From contig CAVSDF010000015.1 of assembly GCA_963726715.1 (NCBI GenBank), positions 124,001 to 188,000 on the forward strand: a DNA stretch of 64,000 bases, read 5' to 3'. The position numbers and the translations under genes were made by a program. The notes below the pieces were generated by a model, which was not told where the DNA came from, ran no database searches, and saw only the letters and a list, made by a program, of their open reading frames with translations. This document shows, piece by piece, positions 61,712 through 64,000 of this stretch; positions within the stretch are counted from its first letter, which is position 1; each line of letters opens with the position of its first letter. This DNA comes from CAVSDF01 sp963726715. Lineage in GTDB: Bacteria; Bacteroidota; Rhodothermia; Rhodothermales; BA12.

Positions 61712-62302
61712 ATGCCGCTCACGCTCTCCACGCCCGCCGCGCCGCTCTCCGCGACGCCCCTCGCCCTCCGCCTCCGCCACGCCGACACCTCGGCGGCGAC
61801 GCGGGCGCTCGGCATCGCCGGCTTCGCGCTCCTGATGACCCTCGGCGCGCAGGTGCGGATTCCGCTCTGGGAGGTGCCGTTCACGCTCACCACGCTCGCC
61901 GTCTACGGCGCCGGACTCGTGCTCGGCGCCCGCGCGGGCGCGCTCTCGGGCGTGCTCTACCTCGCCGCAGGCCTCTTCCTGCCCGTCTTCTCGGGTGGCG
62001 AGATGGGCGCGACCTACCTCGCGGGCGCCACCGGCGGCTACCTCGTCGCCCTCCCGCTCGTCGCCTTCGCCGTCGGCGCCGCGACCGAGCGCCGCGTGGG
62101 CCTCGTCGGCAGCATCGTGGCCGGTCTCGTAGGGATGGCCGTGCTCTTCGCCTGCGGAGCGATGTGGCTGCACGCCGTCGCCGGGCACACGTCGTGGTCG
62201 ATGACCTTCGCGCGCGGCGTGTGGCCGTTCCTGGCCGCCGATCTGATCAAGGTCGGCGCCGCCTCGGCCCTCTTCGCCGCCGCCACGCGCGGCCCGCGCT
62301 GA
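61712..62302 (+). CDS. bioY: BioY biotin transporter substrate-binding subunit
   Basis: The 196-residue membrane protein has six helices. BioY is the S component of the biotin ECF transporter and can work alone or with EcfA and EcfT. Conserved segments are LGAQVRIPLWEVPFTLTTLA (usually VPxTLQT), GLFLPVFSGGEMGATYLAG and GGYLVALPLVAF, then GVWPFLAADLIKVGAAS. Helix 1 is preceded by an Ala/Pro/Leu-rich segment of about 25 residues. No EcfA or EcfT genes are visible here. Confidence 0.9.
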   Translation: MPLTLSTPAAPLSATPLALRLRHADTSAATRALGIAGFALLMTLGAQVRIPLWEVPFTLTTLAVYGAGLVLGARAGALSGVLYLAAGLFLPVFSGGEMGATYLAGATGGYLVALPLVAFAVGAATERRVGLVGSIVAGLVGMAVLFACGAMWLHAVAGHTSWSMTFARGVWPFLAADLIKVGAASALFAAATRGPR

Positions 62303-62533
62303 CGCTCTCGCACCTCCGTGCCCCGCGCCCGGCCGCTCGCTCCTGAGCCGCCGGGCGCGCTGCGTTCGGGCGTGCGCTGACGGGAGAAGCCGCCCGAGAA
62401 TGCGCCGCGCGGTGTTGCCTTTGTCGCTGTTCCTGCGGCTCTTACAGCGAAGGCTCCCCGCACGCCGTCACCCGAAGCGCCTGCCGCGCCGCGTTTCGTC
62501 TGCCTCCCCACCCGCGCGCCCTCCTCCGCCTCG

Positions 62534-63739
62534 ATGTTTCGCCTGCGCCCGTTCGTTCTCCTCGCCGCGTTGCTCTGCGCCGCGCCGCCGGTCGCCGCGC
62601 AGCCGCGCCCGCCCCGCGCCACGCCGCGCGTCGTCACGCCCGCCCCGGCCGGGTCGATCTTCGACGACGCGATCGTCCGCTACCAGGCGACGCAGGGCCT
62701 CGACGCCGTCTACGACCTGCGCTTCGCCGACGCCGAGGCCTTCTTCCGGCAGGTCGAGGCCGGCCACCCCGCCCATCCCGCCGGGCCGTTCCTGCGCGCG
62801 CTCTCGACGTGGTGGCAGATCCTCCTCGACCTCACCGACACCTCCAACGACGCCGCCTTCACGCGGCAGATGGACGAGGTCGTGCGCCGCTCCGACGCCC
62901 TCCTCCGCCGCGACCCGAACGACTTCGACGCCCGCTTCTTCCGCGGCGCCGCCCTCGGCTTCCGCGGACGTCTCCGCTCGAACCGCGGCTCCTGGATGCC
63001 CGCCGCGCAGGACGGACGCGCCGCGATGGACGATGTCCTCGCCGTCTCCCGCCGCGACCCCGACAACCCCGATTTCGGCTTCGGGCGCGGCCTCTACGAC
63101 TACTACGCCGTCGTCATCCCCGAGAACTACGCCGTCGCGCGCCCGGTGATGGGCCTCTTCCCGCAGGGCAACCGCGTGCGCGGGCTGCGCCTGCTCAGCC
63201 GCGCCGCCGCCGACGGGACGTTCATGAAGAGCGAAGCCGCGTACTTCCTCGCGCAGATCAACTACCTGTACGAAGGCGACTACGACGAGGCGATGCGCTA
63301 CACGCGGCAGCTGCGCCGCGCGCACCCGACGAACCCGTTCTTCACCGCGCTCGAAGGCCGCATCGAGGGGCGATGGGGCCGGTGGGACGAGATGCGGACG
63401 GCCTTCCAGAGCATCCTGAGCGGCTACCGCGCGCGGCGCGTCGGGCACACGCCGGGCCTCGCCGAGCAGGCGCTCTACTACGTCGCTCGCGCCGACATGG
63501 CGCAGGGACGCTACGCCGACGCCCTCCGCGGCCTCACGCAGCTCGAATCGCTCAGCGCGCGCACCCGCGAGGACACGTACTTCGAAGTCCTCGGCCGTCT
63601 CCGTCAGGCGATGACCTACGACGCGCTCGGGCAGCGCCAGCAGGCCGTCGCCCGGTACCGGCAGGTCCTCACGATGCGCAGCTTCGGCGACGCGCAGGAC
63701 CGCGCGCGGGAGTTCCTGGAGACGCCGTACACGGGGTGA
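62534..63739 (+). CDS. Exported TPR-like protein
   Basis: The 401-residue protein has a signal peptide (RPFVLLAALLCAAPPVAAQ) and a series of paired helices of TPR type: FADAEAFFRQVEAGHP, DALLRRDPNDFDARFFRGAA, EAMRYTRQLRRAHPTNPFF and GRYADALRGLTQLESLSART. Between them is an unusual GRGLYDYYAVVIPENYAVAR segment. Proteins like this scaffold envelope complexes; the partner is not known. The ATG precedes the signal peptide directly. Confidence 0.78.
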   Translation: MFRLRPFVLLAALLCAAPPVAAQPRPPRATPRVVTPAPAGSIFDDAIVRYQATQGLDAVYDLRFADAEAFFRQVEAGHPAHPAGPFLRALSTWWQILLDLTDTSNDAAFTRQMDEVVRRSDALLRRDPNDFDARFFRGAALGFRGRLRSNRGSWMPAAQDGRAAMDDVLAVSRRDPDNPDFGFGRGLYDYYAVVIPENYAVARPVMGLFPQGNRVRGLRLLSRAAADGTFMKSEAAYFLAQINYLYEGDYDEAMRYTRQLRRAHPTNPFFTALEGRIEGRWGRWDEMRTAFQSILSGYRARRVGHTPGLAEQALYYVARADMAQGRYADALRGLTQLESLSARTREDTYFEVLGRLRQAMTYDALGQRQQAVARYRQVLTMRSFGDAQDRAREFLETPYTG

Positions 63740-63746
63740 CGACGCG

Positions 63747-63789
63747 TCCGCAGCGGCCCCCTCCTGCCGCTGCGGAGGGCGGAGGGGGC
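63747..63789 (+). terminator. Alternative hairpins after the TPR gene
   Basis: gccccctcc (63756-63764) can pair with ggagggggc (63781-63789), or tccgcagcgg (63747-63756) with ccgctgcgga (63767-63776). The two folds exclude each other. There is no T run. Confidence 0.4.
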
Positions 63790-63837
63790 GACCGCCGCCG
63801 CCCCGATTCCTTCACGCAACACTCGTTCACATCCCCG

Positions 63838-64000
63838 ATGATGCCCCGTCTCTCGCCTCGCCGCGTCCTCGCGCTCGCCCTCGTTGCCCTCGCGGCGGCA
63901 TCCCCTGCCGCCAGCCAGTCGCCCGCGTCGCCGACCCCCTCGGCACCATCGGCGGCGGCGCGGGCGGCAGCGGAGGCGTCGTTCTCGATCTTCACCGACG
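63838..64000 (+). CDS. Secreted protein, N-terminal part only
   Basis: Only the first 54 codons lie in the window. A signal peptide (RRVLALALVALAAA, ending AASQ) is followed by an Ala/Ser/Pro-rich stretch and ASFSIFTD. Two adjacent ATG codons are possible starts. Nothing further can be said about its function. Confidence 0.65.
   Translation, partial: MMPRLSPRRVLALALVALAAASPAASQSPASPTPSAPSAAARAAAEASFSIFTD

Noticed and set aside
1..64000. tRNA, rRNA and CRISPR arrays
   Set aside because: I looked for tRNA T-arm sequences, rRNA segments and regularly spaced repeats and found none I could support.

Overview
The window looks like a chromosomal contig from a Rhodothermota bacterium, probably close to Rubricoccaceae or Rubrivirga. 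Four lines of evidence support this. The DNA is very GC-rich, with G or C at nearly every third codon position. Several secreted proteins end in type IX secretion (T9SS) sorting domains. The envelope block rseP-uppS-bamA-ompH-ompH is arranged as in the Bacteroidota/Rhodothermota group. The 2-oxoacid dehydrogenase E1 alpha and beta subunits are fused in one chain. The family assignment is inference; no marker gene or rRNA is present.

Layout. Positions 1-11 kb hold an ice-binding-like/lamin-tail T9SS protein, an exported ankyrin-TPR-CHAT protein, a fibronectin-like T9SS protein and a kamA-type radical SAM aminomutase. Positions 11-18.6 kb are the minus-strand envelope operon (rseP, uppS, bamA and two ompH/Skp) with an SxtJ-like membrane protein upstream. 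Positions 18.7-26 kb carry a cytochrome c, a lytic transglycosylase, an Smr-domain protein, an adhesin-like lipoprotein, an exported hydrolase and an acetyltransferase. Positions 26.5-34.3 kb hold a degenerate GAF-GGDEF protein, deoB, two unknown secreted proteins and a heavily frameshifted zinc metalloprotease. Positions 34.5-40.2 kb contain another T9SS protein, the fused E1 dehydrogenase, an acetyltransferase and a thioredoxin-like protein. An IS relic (IS110 joined to a DDE transposase fragment) follows at 40.3-41.5 kb. Positions 42-45 kb are a cytochrome c maturation cluster (ccmB-ccmC-ccmD-ccmE-DUF1499) without ccmA. Positions 45-50 kb hold a degenerate ADP-ribosylglycohydrolase, an R2-like ligand-binding oxidase, a DUF2314 protein and a lineage-type unknown. 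Positions 50-64 kb hold a BNR-repeat T9SS protein, uppP, an endonuclease/exonuclease/phosphatase family protein, oligopeptidase B, an HtrA protease, bioY and a TPR protein.

Functionally the window is mostly envelope biogenesis (outer-membrane assembly, undecaprenyl phosphate supply and recycling, periplasmic proteases) plus secreted surface proteins. Two of the surface-protein genes (7127-9634 and 34496-36172) look GC-poorer than their neighbours and are each flanked by a short duplicate of the end of an adjacent housekeeping gene. I read this as acquisition at gene boundaries.

The intergenic DNA is unusually patterned. It contains three families of dispersed palindromic repeats, GGTGAG-rich tails directly after several stop codons, and a recurrent TAnnTTSG promoter-like element. 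Several genes, including the normally essential uppS, carry one-base frameshifts. This most likely reflects assembly error, except in the metalloprotease, where the damage is much denser.
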